A stretch of DNA of 32,802 bases, taken from a virus. A program made the position numbers and the translations under genes. The stretch covers positions 1 to 32,802 of the IMG/VR virus record IMGVR_UViG_3300012936_000079; one strand, given 5' to 3'. Below the pieces are notes generated by a model. That model had not been told where the DNA came from, searched no databases, and saw only the letters and a program-made list of their open reading frames with translations. Shown one piece after another: positions 1 through 7,747 of this stretch (position 1 is the first letter of the stretch; each line of letters starts with the position of its first letter).

Positions 1-1142
1 AAGAGCAAGTAATGAACTTGTGTCATATAGTTGCAGGAATCCCAAAAGACGAATGTAATGCTATGAGAAAGATGATGAAACCTGTTGGTTCTGGAAACGA
101 GAATATTGATAAAGCTAGAGCCCTTAAAGACAAGTTTATAAGCGGTTCTATTGCCAACGGAGTTGATAAACACATTGCCGAAGATCTTTACGAAAAGATT
201 CTATACTTCGCAGGTTACGGCTTTAATAAGTCACATGCTGTCTCTTACGCAATTAACTCTTATTACTGCGCATGGCTAATGACTTATTTTGAAGAAGAGT
301 GGATTACAGCTTATCTCGAAGCTGTCTCTTCTAACCCTAACAAGCTTTCGAAAGCTCTTAGCGAAGTCAAAAAAATGGGTTATACAACTACTAAGATTGA
401 TATAAACAAGGCTGGAAAAAACTGGTCTTCAGTTGGTAATAAAGTTTTGATGCCATCTTTCTTTTCTTGCAAGGGAATAGGCGAAGCAGCTATTGAGGAG
501 ATTTTAAAGTATAGGCCGTACCCTAATATAGACAACTTATTCTGGGATGAAAATGGCAAGTGGAAGCACTCTAAACTAAACAAAAGAACTCTAGAATCTT
601 TGCTAAAGATTAGGGCTTTAGATTCTCTTGATTGGCAAAATTACTTTAGTTCTTATAAGCAATTCTTTGACTGTGCTAGCGAGAATTGGTCTATGCTTAG
701 GAAGAGCACAAAGAAGAACCCTTTTCAAGGTAGAGACAATTTAAAAGAATTAGTCTTAGATTATTCAGGTGATGACTGGAATATTAAAGAAAACATGGGG
801 TTTGAACAATCTTTACTAGGAACAATCAACGTCGGTAATTTAATTCCAGAAAAGCTTCTAAATAAATTTGAGAGTTTGGAAATTGTCCCTATAGAAGATT
901 GGAATTCTAAAAATCTTTATTGGTTAGTCGCTATTAAGGCAAACAAGAAGAAAACTAAAAACGGTAAACCTTACTTTTTGATAGAAGGTATTGGCTCTAA
1001 TGGTGAAAAGCATCGGATATTTTGTTGGGGAACCGGGCATGATGCAGTGCTTCCTGATTACTCTCTATGCGTGGCAGAGTTAGATAAATCCGATTTTGGT
1101 TTTTCAACTAATTGGAGAAAAATTAAGACTTTTGAGGTATAA
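1..1142 (+). CDS. dnaE: DNA polymerase III alpha subunit (DnaE), C-terminal part; 5' end outside window
   Basis: C-terminal part of a bacterial-type (family C) replicative DNA polymerase. The frame is open to the left edge: the three codons before the first ATG (position 12) read Glu-Gln-Val, giving the DnaE signature EQVM, so the ATG is internal and the gene starts upstream. Counting from that Met, residues 66-92 carry the hallmark FAGYGFNKSHA...Y...AWL, 115-131 the segment before DINKAG, 153-165 a helix-hairpin-helix (KGIGEAAIEEIL), and about 295-370 an OB-like domain with TKNGKPYFLIEG. The catalytic aspartates lie further N-terminal and are not visible. T4 itself uses a family B polymerase, so a family C enzyme in a phage with T4-like modification genes is notable. 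It is followed after 6 nt by the dCMP hydroxymethylase-like gene. Confidence 0.95.
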   Translation, partial: EQVMNLCHIVAGIPKDECNAMRKMMKPVGSGNENIDKARALKDKFISGSIANGVDKHIAEDLYEKILYFAGYGFNKSHAVSYAINSYYCAWLMTYFEEEWITAYLEAVSSNPNKLSKALSEVKKMGYTTTKIDINKAGKNWSSVGNKVLMPSFFSCKGIGEAAIEEILKYRPYPNIDNLFWDENGKWKHSKLNKRTLESLLKIRALDSLDWQNYFSSYKQFFDCASENWSMLRKSTKKNPFQGRDNLKELVLDYSGDDWNIKENMGFEQSLLGTINVGNLIPEKLLNKFESLEIVPIEDWNSKNLYWLVAIKANKKKTKNGKPYFLIEGIGSNGEKHRIFCWGTGHDAVLPDYSLCVAELDKSDFGFSTNWRKIKTFEV

Positions 1143-1143
1143 T
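1138..1143 (+). promoter_or_regulatory. Candidate -10 element (TATAAT) just before the gene at 1149
   Basis: A perfect TATAAT overlaps the dnaE stop codon and lies 5 nt before the next ATG, in the context GGTATAATATA. A transcript from it would start at or next to the ATG, giving a leaderless mRNA. A GAGG lies 11 nt upstream of the ATG, rather far for a Shine-Dalgarno. The same GGTATAATATA context precedes the sigma gene. No convincing -35 element is seen. Confidence 0.35.
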
Positions 1144-1148
1144 ATAGT

Positions 1149-1973
1149 ATGCAAAAATTCTCATCACTAAATCAATTACTTAAGCATTATTCTGAAGATT
1201 TATCAAAAGCTCCTGCAGTTAATGCTAGAAATTCAAAACAAAAAGAAAGAATATTTCAAAGCTTTCAAATTGAAGATCCTACCCGGATAAACATCACTAT
1301 TCCAGAAAGAAAATTCAACACATCTTATGGAATTGCCGAATGGCTTTGGTATTTGTCAGCTAACAAGTCTGCAAATAATATTGGAAAATTAGCTAAAATC
1401 TGGGAAATGATATCTGATCAACACGGAGAAGTTGAATCTAACTACGGAACTTATTTGATATCTCAATGGAATTGGATAAAAGAAGAAATTAAAAAAGACA
1501 CAGACACCAGAAGAGCTACTGTAGTCATCAACCAAATTCATCACAAGTATCAAAACTTAAAAGACTATCCATGCACTCACTACATTCAATTCTTTGTCCG
1601 CGATAATAAACTCCATTTAGGGGTAAACATGAGGTCTAATGATTTGATTTTCGGATTGTGCAATGACGTTTTTACTTTCTGCTTATTTCAACAAATGATG
1701 CTAAATGAACTAAATGCTGCAGGATTTGATTTAGAACTAGGAAGTTACTTTCATCATGCCGGCAGCTTGCATGTTTATGAAAGGCATTTTGAAATGATTG
1801 AAAGTATTAAGAACAGCAACTTTCCTGTTGACATTTCAAGCGAAACTTGTAAATTAAATAGTGAAGTATCCTGGGAATTAATGAGCGCAAATTTTCCTTT
1901 TCCAGAAACAGATGTTGAAAAATCAGAAATTTACGATTATGTTAGTAAAGTTTCAAAGGAAATAATGGTTTAA
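1149..1973 (+). CDS. Deoxycytidylate (dCMP) hydroxymethylase-like protein, thymidylate synthase fold (T4 gp42-like)
   Basis: Member of the thymidylate synthase / dCMP hydroxymethylase superfamily, 274 aa. Visible landmarks are the substrate-binding RR pair (DTRRATVV), the catalytic Cys in YPCTHYIQFFV, NMRSNDLIFGLCND and GSLHVYERHF. In thymidylate synthase the last residue of the RS-D...G..-N motif is Asn (N177 in E. coli), which reads uracil. Here it is Asp, the change known in T4 gp42 to give dCMP specificity. As I recall gp42, NMRSND..FG..ND and GSLHVY.RHF are shared almost exactly, unlike ThyA (PFN, DTHLY). The product would be 5-hydroxymethyl-dCMP made with methylene-tetrahydrofolate. The following MazG-like and dUTPase genes and the downstream glucosyltransferase homologue fit this. 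Alternatives are dCMP methylase or an unusual thymidylate synthase. Confidence 0.82.
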   Translation: MQKFSSLNQLLKHYSEDLSKAPAVNARNSKQKERIFQSFQIEDPTRINITIPERKFNTSYGIAEWLWYLSANKSANNIGKLAKIWEMISDQHGEVESNYGTYLISQWNWIKEEIKKDTDTRRATVVINQIHHKYQNLKDYPCTHYIQFFVRDNKLHLGVNMRSNDLIFGLCNDVFTFCLFQQMMLNELNAAGFDLELGSYFHHAGSLHVYERHFEMIESIKNSNFPVDISSETCKLNSEVSWELMSANFPFPETDVEKSEIYDYVSKVSKEIMV

Positions 1974-2249
1974 ATGAGTAAAAATATTTTAGAACAAGCT
2001 AATCAAATTGTCAATCAAAGGTCAGAAGAAAAAGAAAGAGAATACGGACCGTTTAGTGAGGGTATGAAGCGCGCAGCCAGTATCGCTAGCGGCATGTCGG
2101 GAAAGGATATTACAGCTCACGATATGTACATTGCTTTAGTCGCTCTAAAGCTTAGTCGCCAAAGTTACAATTTCAAAGATGACAATTTGTTAGATGCAGT
2201 AGCTTATTTGGGAGCTTGGCATAATTTTATTAACGAGGTTAAAGATTGA
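1974..2249 (+). CDS. MazG-like / DUF6378 small helical protein
   Basis: A 91-aa protein starting directly after the stop of the hydroxymethylase gene. The pattern EKEREYGPFSEGMKR...DITAHDMYIALVALKLSR...DNLLDAVAYLGAW matches, from memory, the phage family DUF6378, which is related to all-alpha MazG-like nucleotide pyrophosphatases: acidic residues in helices and a final D-LLDAVAY helix. Because it sits between a dCMP hydroxymethylase-like gene and dUTPase, a role in hydrolysing a nucleoside triphosphate (as T4 gp56 does for dCTP/dUTP) is attractive. That role is inferred from position and fold class only. The E-x-x-E metal site typical of MazG is not clearly seen. Confidence 0.7.
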   Translation: MSKNILEQANQIVNQRSEEKEREYGPFSEGMKRAASIASGMSGKDITAHDMYIALVALKLSRQSYNFKDDNLLDAVAYLGAWHNFINEVKD

Positions 2250-2683
2250 ATATTTCAAAGATTAGAGAAGTGAAGACGCCAAATAGAGGAACTGATAAAT
2301 CAGCTGGTATTGATTTTTTTGTTCCTAATGATTTTGAAGAGATTACCTTATCTCCTGGAGAAAGTGTCTGCGTACCAAGCGGAATAAAAGCAAATGTTCC
2401 GGAAGGTTTTGCGCTAATCGTCTTTAATAAAAGCGGCGTAGCTTTAAAAAAGAACCTTTCCGTTGGTGCTTGTGTAATTGATGAAGATTACCAGGGAGAG
2501 ATTCACTTACATGTTTATAATTTCGGTAAGGGATTAGAAAACATAAGTCCCGGAGAAAAATTAGTTCAAATGATTCTAGTTCCAGTTTTTTATGACACGA
2601 TTGAAGAAGTAGAATTAAGCTCTTTATTTCCGGAAGAAACTTCTAGAGGTGAAGGCGGTTTTGGAAGTACTGGTGTAATTTAA
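2246..2683 (+). CDS. dut: dUTP diphosphatase (dUTPase), trimeric type
   Basis: Hydrolyses dUTP to dUMP, keeping uracil out of phage DNA. All five motifs of the trimeric family are visible in 145 aa: KSAGIDFF (residues 18-25), NKSGVAL (61-67), VIDEDYQGEI (77-86, with the catalytic Asp), GEKLVQMI (103-110) and the C-terminal arm RGEGGFGSTG (134-143). The length is normal for the family. The start is TTG, overlapping the upstream stop as TTGA, with a GAGG ribosome site shortly before it. It overlaps the next gene by one base (TAATG). Confidence 0.96.
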   Translation: MNISKIREVKTPNRGTDKSAGIDFFVPNDFEEITLSPGESVCVPSGIKANVPEGFALIVFNKSGVALKKNLSVGACVIDEDYQGEIHLHVYNFGKGLENISPGEKLVQMILVPVFYDTIEEVELSSLFPEETSRGEGGFGSTGVI

Positions 2684-3771
2684 TGATAGAGACTAGAACT
2701 TTAGTAGTAGATGTTGATGACACAATATCAACTCATCACAACCGCGATTACGAAAACGCCATTCCCCACACTAAAATCATTAACAAACTTAACAAAATGT
2801 ATGATTCTGGTTGGAAAATAATTTACTTTACAGCTCGTGGTCAAGTTTCTTGTAACGGTGATTTGGATTTAATAAATCAACTGAGGCGACCGGTTTTAGA
2901 ATCTTGGTTAGAAAAACATAACGTTAAATATCATGAGCTCATATTTGGTAAGCCAATTGGCGTTTATTATATTGACGATAAAGCTATGCGCCCTGAAGAA
3001 TTTATGGATCTAGACTACGAAGTTTTAAAGGGAGGCTCCGGAGGTTCTATAGAAAAAGTTGGAGATAGAATCATTAAGAAAGCTAGCAACTCTAAGCAAC
3101 AAGCTCGTTGGTATAATTCCGCAGGTAGTTTGTGTCACGTTCCAAAGATCAACACTTACTACGGTGACACTCTAGATATGGAATTTATTGATGGGCCAAG
3201 CCTTAATGAAGTTTGCAGCAATGAACATATAGATTATTTAGTTGACTTACTGACTAGGTTTAGTGATATAAAAGTCCCAAACAACAATTGGCAGACAATG
3301 GTTGATAGGGTAAAAGATCATATGTCTCTAAACGCAGTCAGGAATGAAAATGAAATTATTAAAATTCTAGAAAGTAAGCAAGTTTCTGATTTCATGGAAG
3401 CGCAAGCTAGCTTTTCTCATGGAGATCTCACTTTCGAGAATTGTATAGTCAGAGACAATAAAGTCTATCTCATAGACCCTAATTGCCCAGACAATGTATA
3501 CAGCTCTTGGATAATGGATGTTGGAAAGATATATCAGTCTCTTCATTATTCTTACGAAGAAAACTTTTCTGGATTTGAAGCTAAAATCGACAAATCAAAA
3601 CTTTTTAATTACCTTGGGGGAAGGTTTAGGGATAACTTTTCAAGATATTTTTTGCTTTGCGAAATGGTACACTATATCAGAATGCTTAAATACAAATCAG
3701 AAGATCAGAAACCCCTTGTGAGAAAGAGAATCCAAGATATCTTTAGGGAAGTAAAAGTTGTTTTTAGATAA
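2683..3771 (+). CDS. Bifunctional HAD phosphatase - APH/choline-kinase-like phosphotransferase
   Basis: Two-domain 362-aa protein. Residues 1-110 are a HAD-superfamily phosphatase: motif I DVDDT (10-14, nucleophile Asp10), motif II FTARG (about 49-53), a Lys in FGKP, and the acidic IDDKAMRP (about 96-103). Residues 115-362 resemble the aminoglycoside/choline kinase fold, with the catalytic loop HGDLTFEN (246-253) and the metal-binding LIDP (263-266). One protein could thus remove a phosphate at one position and add one at another on a small sugar or polyol. It overlaps the nucleotidyltransferase gene, which is followed by a glycosyltransferase, so the three probably make and use an activated sugar or polyol. 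The substrate cannot be told from sequence. Confidence 0.8.
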   Translation: MIETRTLVVDVDDTISTHHNRDYENAIPHTKIINKLNKMYDSGWKIIYFTARGQVSCNGDLDLINQLRRPVLESWLEKHNVKYHELIFGKPIGVYYIDDKAMRPEEFMDLDYEVLKGGSGGSIEKVGDRIIKKASNSKQQARWYNSAGSLCHVPKINTYYGDTLDMEFIDGPSLNEVCSNEHIDYLVDLLTRFSDIKVPNNNWQTMVDRVKDHMSLNAVRNENEIIKILESKQVSDFMEAQASFSHGDLTFENCIVRDNKVYLIDPNCPDNVYSSWIMDVGKIYQSLHYSYEENFSGFEAKIDKSKLFNYLGGRFRDNFSRYFLLCEMVHYIRMLKYKSEDQKPLVRKRIQDIFREVKVVFR

Positions 3772-4213
3772 GAAGAAAATTGCCGAGAGATTAGGAAGGG
3801 AACCAACAATTGGTTTTACGTGTTCGACTTTTGATCTTTTCCACGCTGGCCATGTAGTGATGCTTCAGGAGAGTAAATCACTTTGTGATTACCTAGTTGT
3901 AGGATTGCTAACTGACCCGACTATTGATAGAGCCCAGACTAAGAACAAGCCTGTTCAAAGCGTAATGGAAAGATATCTGCAATTAGCAGCCTGCAAATAT
4001 GTCGATGAAATTATCCCTTTTGAATCTGAAAACGATTTAGTCGATTTAATCTTAACAATTAACCCTGACATAAGAATTGTCGGAGAAGAATACAAAGGAA
4101 CTGATCACACGGGCGTTGGTTTGTGTCCTATTCATTATAATAAACGAAGACACTCATTTTCTACTACACAATTGAGAGAAAGAGTTTTGAAGGCGGGAGG
4201 AAAGCCTAAATGA
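3758..4213 (+). CDS. Cytidylyltransferase-like nucleotidyltransferase (TagD / RfaE-C type)
   Basis: A 151-aa member of the HxGH nucleotidyltransferase superfamily. The site CSTFDLFHAGHVVML contains H29-A-G-H32, and the C-terminal STTQLRER (135-142) corresponds to the ISTT/S..R motif that closes over the triphosphate. Length and motifs resemble glycerol-3-phosphate cytidylyltransferase and the RfaE nucleotidyl domain, which join CMP or AMP to a phosphorylated polyol or sugar. It starts at TTG inside the end of the HAD-kinase gene, with AGGGAAG upstream, and its stop overlaps the next start (ATGA). Likely role: activating the phosphorylated product of the upstream enzyme for the glycosyltransferase downstream (inference). 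Confidence 0.85.
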   Translation: MFLDKKKIAERLGREPTIGFTCSTFDLFHAGHVVMLQESKSLCDYLVVGLLTDPTIDRAQTKNKPVQSVMERYLQLAACKYVDEIIPFESENDLVDLILTINPDIRIVGEEYKGTDHTGVGLCPIHYNKRRHSFSTTQLRERVLKAGGKPK

Positions 4214-5607
4214 AAATTGCAATGATTTTTGGAAAAGGTTTGGACGGGTGCGGAGTCCAAAGAGGGGCAGTTGAAATAGCTACTTGGGCTCAAAGAAACA
4301 ACGTTCAATTTCACATATATTCAATGAAAGGCAGAAGTTTTGCACGTGCTAAAGGTCATTCAATGCCGATTGATCCAGTTGATTTTAAGCACACAGAAAT
4401 TCCCTCTCTGGTCGAAAAACTAAATTCTGAATATGACATTGTAATTTTAAACTCTTACCCTTCTTCTAAACACGATCCGGCTGCTATTATTGCTTTCTAT
4501 GAAAACTTAGTCAAAAAAATTGACAAGCCTGTTTTGGTCGGTATGATGCACGAAATAAAGAAAGCTAATATTGATGCTATACCGATGATATTACCCATCT
4601 TGAATTATTGCGATATCGTATATAATTTTTCTGAGAAGACTTTCTTTTCAAATGAGTTTTCTTCTTATTTTCCATCAAAAAATCTTGGCGAAAGAACCAA
4701 GAGATTTAAAATGTGGATTGATTTGACTGAGTTGAAGAAGAACTATAGAGATGTCTATAGCTTAAAAGATAAAGATAGAAAATTGATGTACGTAGGCCGG
4801 TGGACTTCAATGAAAGATCCTAGAAGGGTTCTTGATCTCTACCCAATTATGCAGCAAAAAGATCCAAGATTCCGACTCGCTTTGCACGGAATCGAAAGAT
4901 CTATAGGCGCTAAGTATGATATCATCGACCATCCAAACTCAGTGTATGATTTGAATTTTAAAGAATATGATTGGAGCGTAGATGGAGTTCCGACATTTGG
5001 TCCATATAACTACGCTGACGGCATGGAGCTAATTTCAACGTCTTTGTTTGCATGCTCTTTTTACCGATTGCCAAAAGAACCTCAAAATTATGGAGACAGG
5101 ATGGAATACACACAGATTGAGATAATCGGTTGTGGAACGATTCCAGTTTTTGATAAACATTACGGTGAAAATAATTTTGATTCTAATGGTGACCGTTATA
5201 TTGATAACGACTACCTCGCTGTTTGGTCTTCTAGGGACGATTTAGAAGAGACCGCTGATAAACTTATCTCAATTGCAGACAATCCATCAGAGCAAAAACT
5301 CTACAGAGATTCAAGTTTCGATTTTATCGATAGAGAGTTTAATGCTGATAATGTTTTACCAGAGATGTTTGATTACATTTTGAAAACTGGAAAAGATCAA
5401 AATAAGTTTGTCAATGATAAATTACTAATGAATCACCTGTTTCAGAGTGATAAGGCATTTACAGATTACTTGGAGATTTTAGAGCAAGGCAAAGTCCCCG
5501 CTGTTGGTATTAAACAAGTTACAAATCAATCATTATGTTTCTTTGAAAAGAAAGCTCGACGAGAGTTCGCTAGTTACAAAGTTAAAAGAGTTAGGAGAAA
5601 AAAGTGA
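4210..5607 (+). CDS. DNA alpha-glucosyltransferase-like glycosyltransferase (T4 AGT homologue)
   Basis: A 465-aa GT-B type glycosyltransferase. The N-terminus MKIAMIFGKGLDGCGVQRGA and following KGRSFAR can be laid over the start of T4 AGT as I remember it (MRI..FMARGLEGCGV and DKSFTR). Residues 299-321, EYTQIEIIGCGTIPVFDK then GEN, match the AGT segment EYTHLELGACGTIPVFWK then GEN. T4 AGT moves glucose from UDP-glucose to hydroxymethylcytosine in DNA, so this is predicted to glycosylate hydroxymethylated bases. The C-terminal 80-odd residues extend past the AGT core and end in a very basic tail (KKARREFASYKVKRVRRKK), suitable for DNA contact. The sugar may not be glucose, given the neighbouring sugar-activation genes. 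Confidence 0.85.
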   Translation: MKIAMIFGKGLDGCGVQRGAVEIATWAQRNNVQFHIYSMKGRSFARAKGHSMPIDPVDFKHTEIPSLVEKLNSEYDIVILNSYPSSKHDPAAIIAFYENLVKKIDKPVLVGMMHEIKKANIDAIPMILPILNYCDIVYNFSEKTFFSNEFSSYFPSKNLGERTKRFKMWIDLTELKKNYRDVYSLKDKDRKLMYVGRWTSMKDPRRVLDLYPIMQQKDPRFRLALHGIERSIGAKYDIIDHPNSVYDLNFKEYDWSVDGVPTFGPYNYADGMELISTSLFACSFYRLPKEPQNYGDRMEYTQIEIIGCGTIPVFDKHYGENNFDSNGDRYIDNDYLAVWSSRDDLEETADKLISIADNPSEQKLYRDSSFDFIDREFNADNVLPEMFDYILKTGKDQNKFVNDKLLMNHLFQSDKAFTDYLEILEQGKVPAVGIKQVTNQSLCFFEKKARREFASYKVKRVRRKK

Positions 5608-6761
5608 GTGATATTTCATGGGCAACTATGATTCCTCTTATTGGAGGTTCCGCAATAGGCTGCAGTCAAGCAACTAAAAATAAACCAAAATTTCACTTAA
5701 GCTTCAAGGCTTTCGAACAAAATGAAAATCACTTAACGAGCTATTGGCCAGAAGTTGAAAGAATTGATTTAGACGAGCAAGCTCTTCCACAAGCTAAGCT
5801 TGATTTCATAAATTCAGTTTGCCCTTGCGCCGGTTTGAGCCAACTAAACACCAGCCAAGACGAAGCAACTAGAAACAGCAAAAATGAATGGATGATGAAA
5901 ACTTCGGATATAGTTCTTAGTAAATTAAAACCAAGGGTTTATTGGGGAGAAAACGCTCCTGCTCTTTTTACTAAATCTGGCGAGGGAGTAAGACAACAAC
6001 TTTCCGAAATAGCTGACAAACATGGTTACTCATTTTCCATTTATAGAACTTCAACTTTTAAGCATGGAATACCACAAAAAAGATTAAGGACATTCTACTT
6101 TTTTTGGGATAGCAGAAATGCTCCCGTTATGAATTTTTATGATAAGCAACACGATAAGTTAATAGATTATCTCAATCTTATTCCAAATTCAGCTTCTCAA
6201 CAAGATTCTTACAATTTAGTAGATATCTTTGAAAAATACCCTTCATACTCTTTTTTGCTTGAAAAATTTAAAACTGATCACGCTGGTTTTATCGATAAGT
6301 TTGGCGCTGGTCCAGCCCATTCTGTACATCAGTTTATCGTTAGGAATGATTTAATTGATGATTGCTTAATGTGGCTTAGAGAGATGAAACCCGAGCATAA
6401 AGAAATCAGAAAATTTGAGCATATAAAATATAAGCTTTCCTTGGGTAAAAGCTTTCTCGATCACTCTCCTGCTTTTTATAACAATTGTACAAATGCTGTA
6501 GTTGGAAGAACTTTGCAAATGTTGATGCATCCTAAAGAGCCAAGGGGGATGAGCCATAGAGAGCTTATGCATCTAATGGGGCTTCCTTTTGATTTTGATT
6601 TGCAAACTAAGAGGCTAAATGACGTTGCTCAAAATGTTCCTACTTGTACAGCTAGAGATATGACTTACGAAGTCATAAAATACATTAAAGGTCAATTAGA
6701 AGACTCTGGTTTTTCTAATTTTAAGCAAGACAATATCAAAAAGACATCGAGCGAATTATGA
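5604..6761 (+). CDS. C5-cytosine DNA methyltransferase-like protein
   Basis: A 385-aa protein with the C5-methyltransferase motif order: a motif I-like SAM loop (PLIGGSAIGCSQA, 11-23), motif IV SVCPCAGLSQ (71-80, catalytic Cys75), motif VI WGENAPAL (114-121, Glu116), motif VIII HGIPQKRLR (154-162), and a motif X-like C-terminus CTARDMTYEVI. The loop I glycines differ from the usual FAGIGG and the target-recognition region is short on obvious features. It starts at GTG overlapping the glycosyltransferase stop (GTGA) and overlaps the epimerase, so it belongs to the modification cassette. It could methylate cytosine, or prepare methylcytosine for hydroxylation by an oxygenase outside the window, as in TET-type phage pathways. 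Which one is open. Confidence 0.85.
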   Translation: MSDISWATMIPLIGGSAIGCSQATKNKPKFHLSFKAFEQNENHLTSYWPEVERIDLDEQALPQAKLDFINSVCPCAGLSQLNTSQDEATRNSKNEWMMKTSDIVLSKLKPRVYWGENAPALFTKSGEGVRQQLSEIADKHGYSFSIYRTSTFKHGIPQKRLRTFYFFWDSRNAPVMNFYDKQHDKLIDYLNLIPNSASQQDSYNLVDIFEKYPSYSFLLEKFKTDHAGFIDKFGAGPAHSVHQFIVRNDLIDDCLMWLREMKPEHKEIRKFEHIKYKLSLGKSFLDHSPAFYNNCTNAVVGRTLQMLMHPKEPRGMSHRELMHLMGLPFDFDLQTKRLNDVAQNVPTCTARDMTYEVIKYIKGQLEDSGFSNFKQDNIKKTSSEL

Positions 6762-7747
6762 AAGCTTTAGTTACCGGGGGTTGTGGCTTTATTGGTTCTA
6801 ATTTGGTAAGAAAATTACTGAAACTAGGATGGGAAGTCGAAGTTGTTGATGATTTATCAAGCGGTGATATTTCCTCTTTAGGAAATATACCCATGAGAGT
6901 CGTAACTGTTGGCTTATTGGCTAATTACGAATCTTTTGAAAGAGAAGAAAAAAAGTCTCTTATCATCACTGGCGATTTTGCTTCTCCCTACATTTTGTCC
7001 AGAATAGCTGATAAAAGATATGATTACGTTTTTCATCTAGCAGCTATGCCTAGGGTTGAGTTCTCTGTCAAGAATCCTATTCTCACAAACGAAAATAATG
7101 TTTCTAAGACAGTTGCTTTAATGTCAGCGTGTTGTGGTAACGTGAAAAGGTTTATATTTTCAAGCTCTTCAGCTATCTACGGAGATGCTGGCGATAATTT
7201 CCCTTCTCGCGAGTGCGGATCAAGTAATCCTCAATCTCCTTACGCTTTGCAGAAAAAGATAATAGAAGATTATTGTTCTCTCTTTTATAATCTCTATAAC
7301 TTAGAGTCGGTATGTTTAAGATATTTCAATGTGTATGGACCTGGACAATTAGGAGACAGCCCTTATTCTACCGCAGTGTCAGCCTGGATGAATTCTATAA
7401 GGAGTGGAAATCCTTTAAGGAGTGACGGGGACGGAGAGCAAACTAGAGACATGGTTTATATAGACGATGTTGTAAGAGCCAATGTTTTAGCTGCTGGATT
7501 GCAAAAAGCTACAAAGGGAGAAATTTGTAATATTGGTTCTGGAAAAAGCTATAGTAACAATGAAATATTAGCAATGATTAAATCAAAAATTTTAAACTTG
7601 TCTATAGTTAACGCTCCTGAACGCGAAGGAGATGTTAAACACACAAGGGCAGATATCAAAAAATCAGAAGATTTTCTAGGTTTTAAAACTGAAAAGAGTT
7701 TTGAAGAAGGTTTAGAAATTACTATGAATTGGTGGGAGATATTTTGA
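6758..7747 (+). CDS. NAD-dependent epimerase/dehydratase (extended SDR, GalE-like)
   Basis: A 329-aa extended short-chain dehydrogenase acting on nucleotide sugars. NAD-binding GGCGFIG is at residues 7-13, the acidic end of beta-2 at DDLSSG (31-36), the Ser-rich active-site strand FSSSSAIYGD (134-143), catalytic Y162 and K166 in SPYALQKK, and RYFNVYGPGQ followed by GDGEQTRDMVYIDDV. This pattern is typical of UDP-sugar 4-epimerases and dTDP-glucose dehydratases, and the substrate cannot be decided by eye. It overlaps the methyltransferase gene (ATGA), suggesting that it supplies or modifies the sugar used by the glycosyltransferase. Confidence 0.92.
   Translation: MKALVTGGCGFIGSNLVRKLLKLGWEVEVVDDLSSGDISSLGNIPMRVVTVGLLANYESFEREEKKSLIITGDFASPYILSRIADKRYDYVFHLAAMPRVEFSVKNPILTNENNVSKTVALMSACCGNVKRFIFSSSSAIYGDAGDNFPSRECGSSNPQSPYALQKKIIEDYCSLFYNLYNLESVCLRYFNVYGPGQLGDSPYSTAVSAWMNSIRSGNPLRSDGDGEQTRDMVYIDDVVRANVLAAGLQKATKGEICNIGSGKSYSNNEILAMIKSKILNLSIVNAPEREGDVKHTRADIKKSEDFLGFKTEKSFEEGLEITMNWWEIF

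Noticed and set aside
12-14. ATG at 12 as the true start of the first gene
   Set aside because: The frame is open to the left edge and reads EQVM, a motif internal to DnaE; the gene is cut by the window.
1149-1973. Plain thymidylate synthase (thyA)
   Set aside because: The uracil-reading Asn is Asp, and the flanking motifs match T4 gp42 rather than ThyA, so a dCMP enzyme is more likely.
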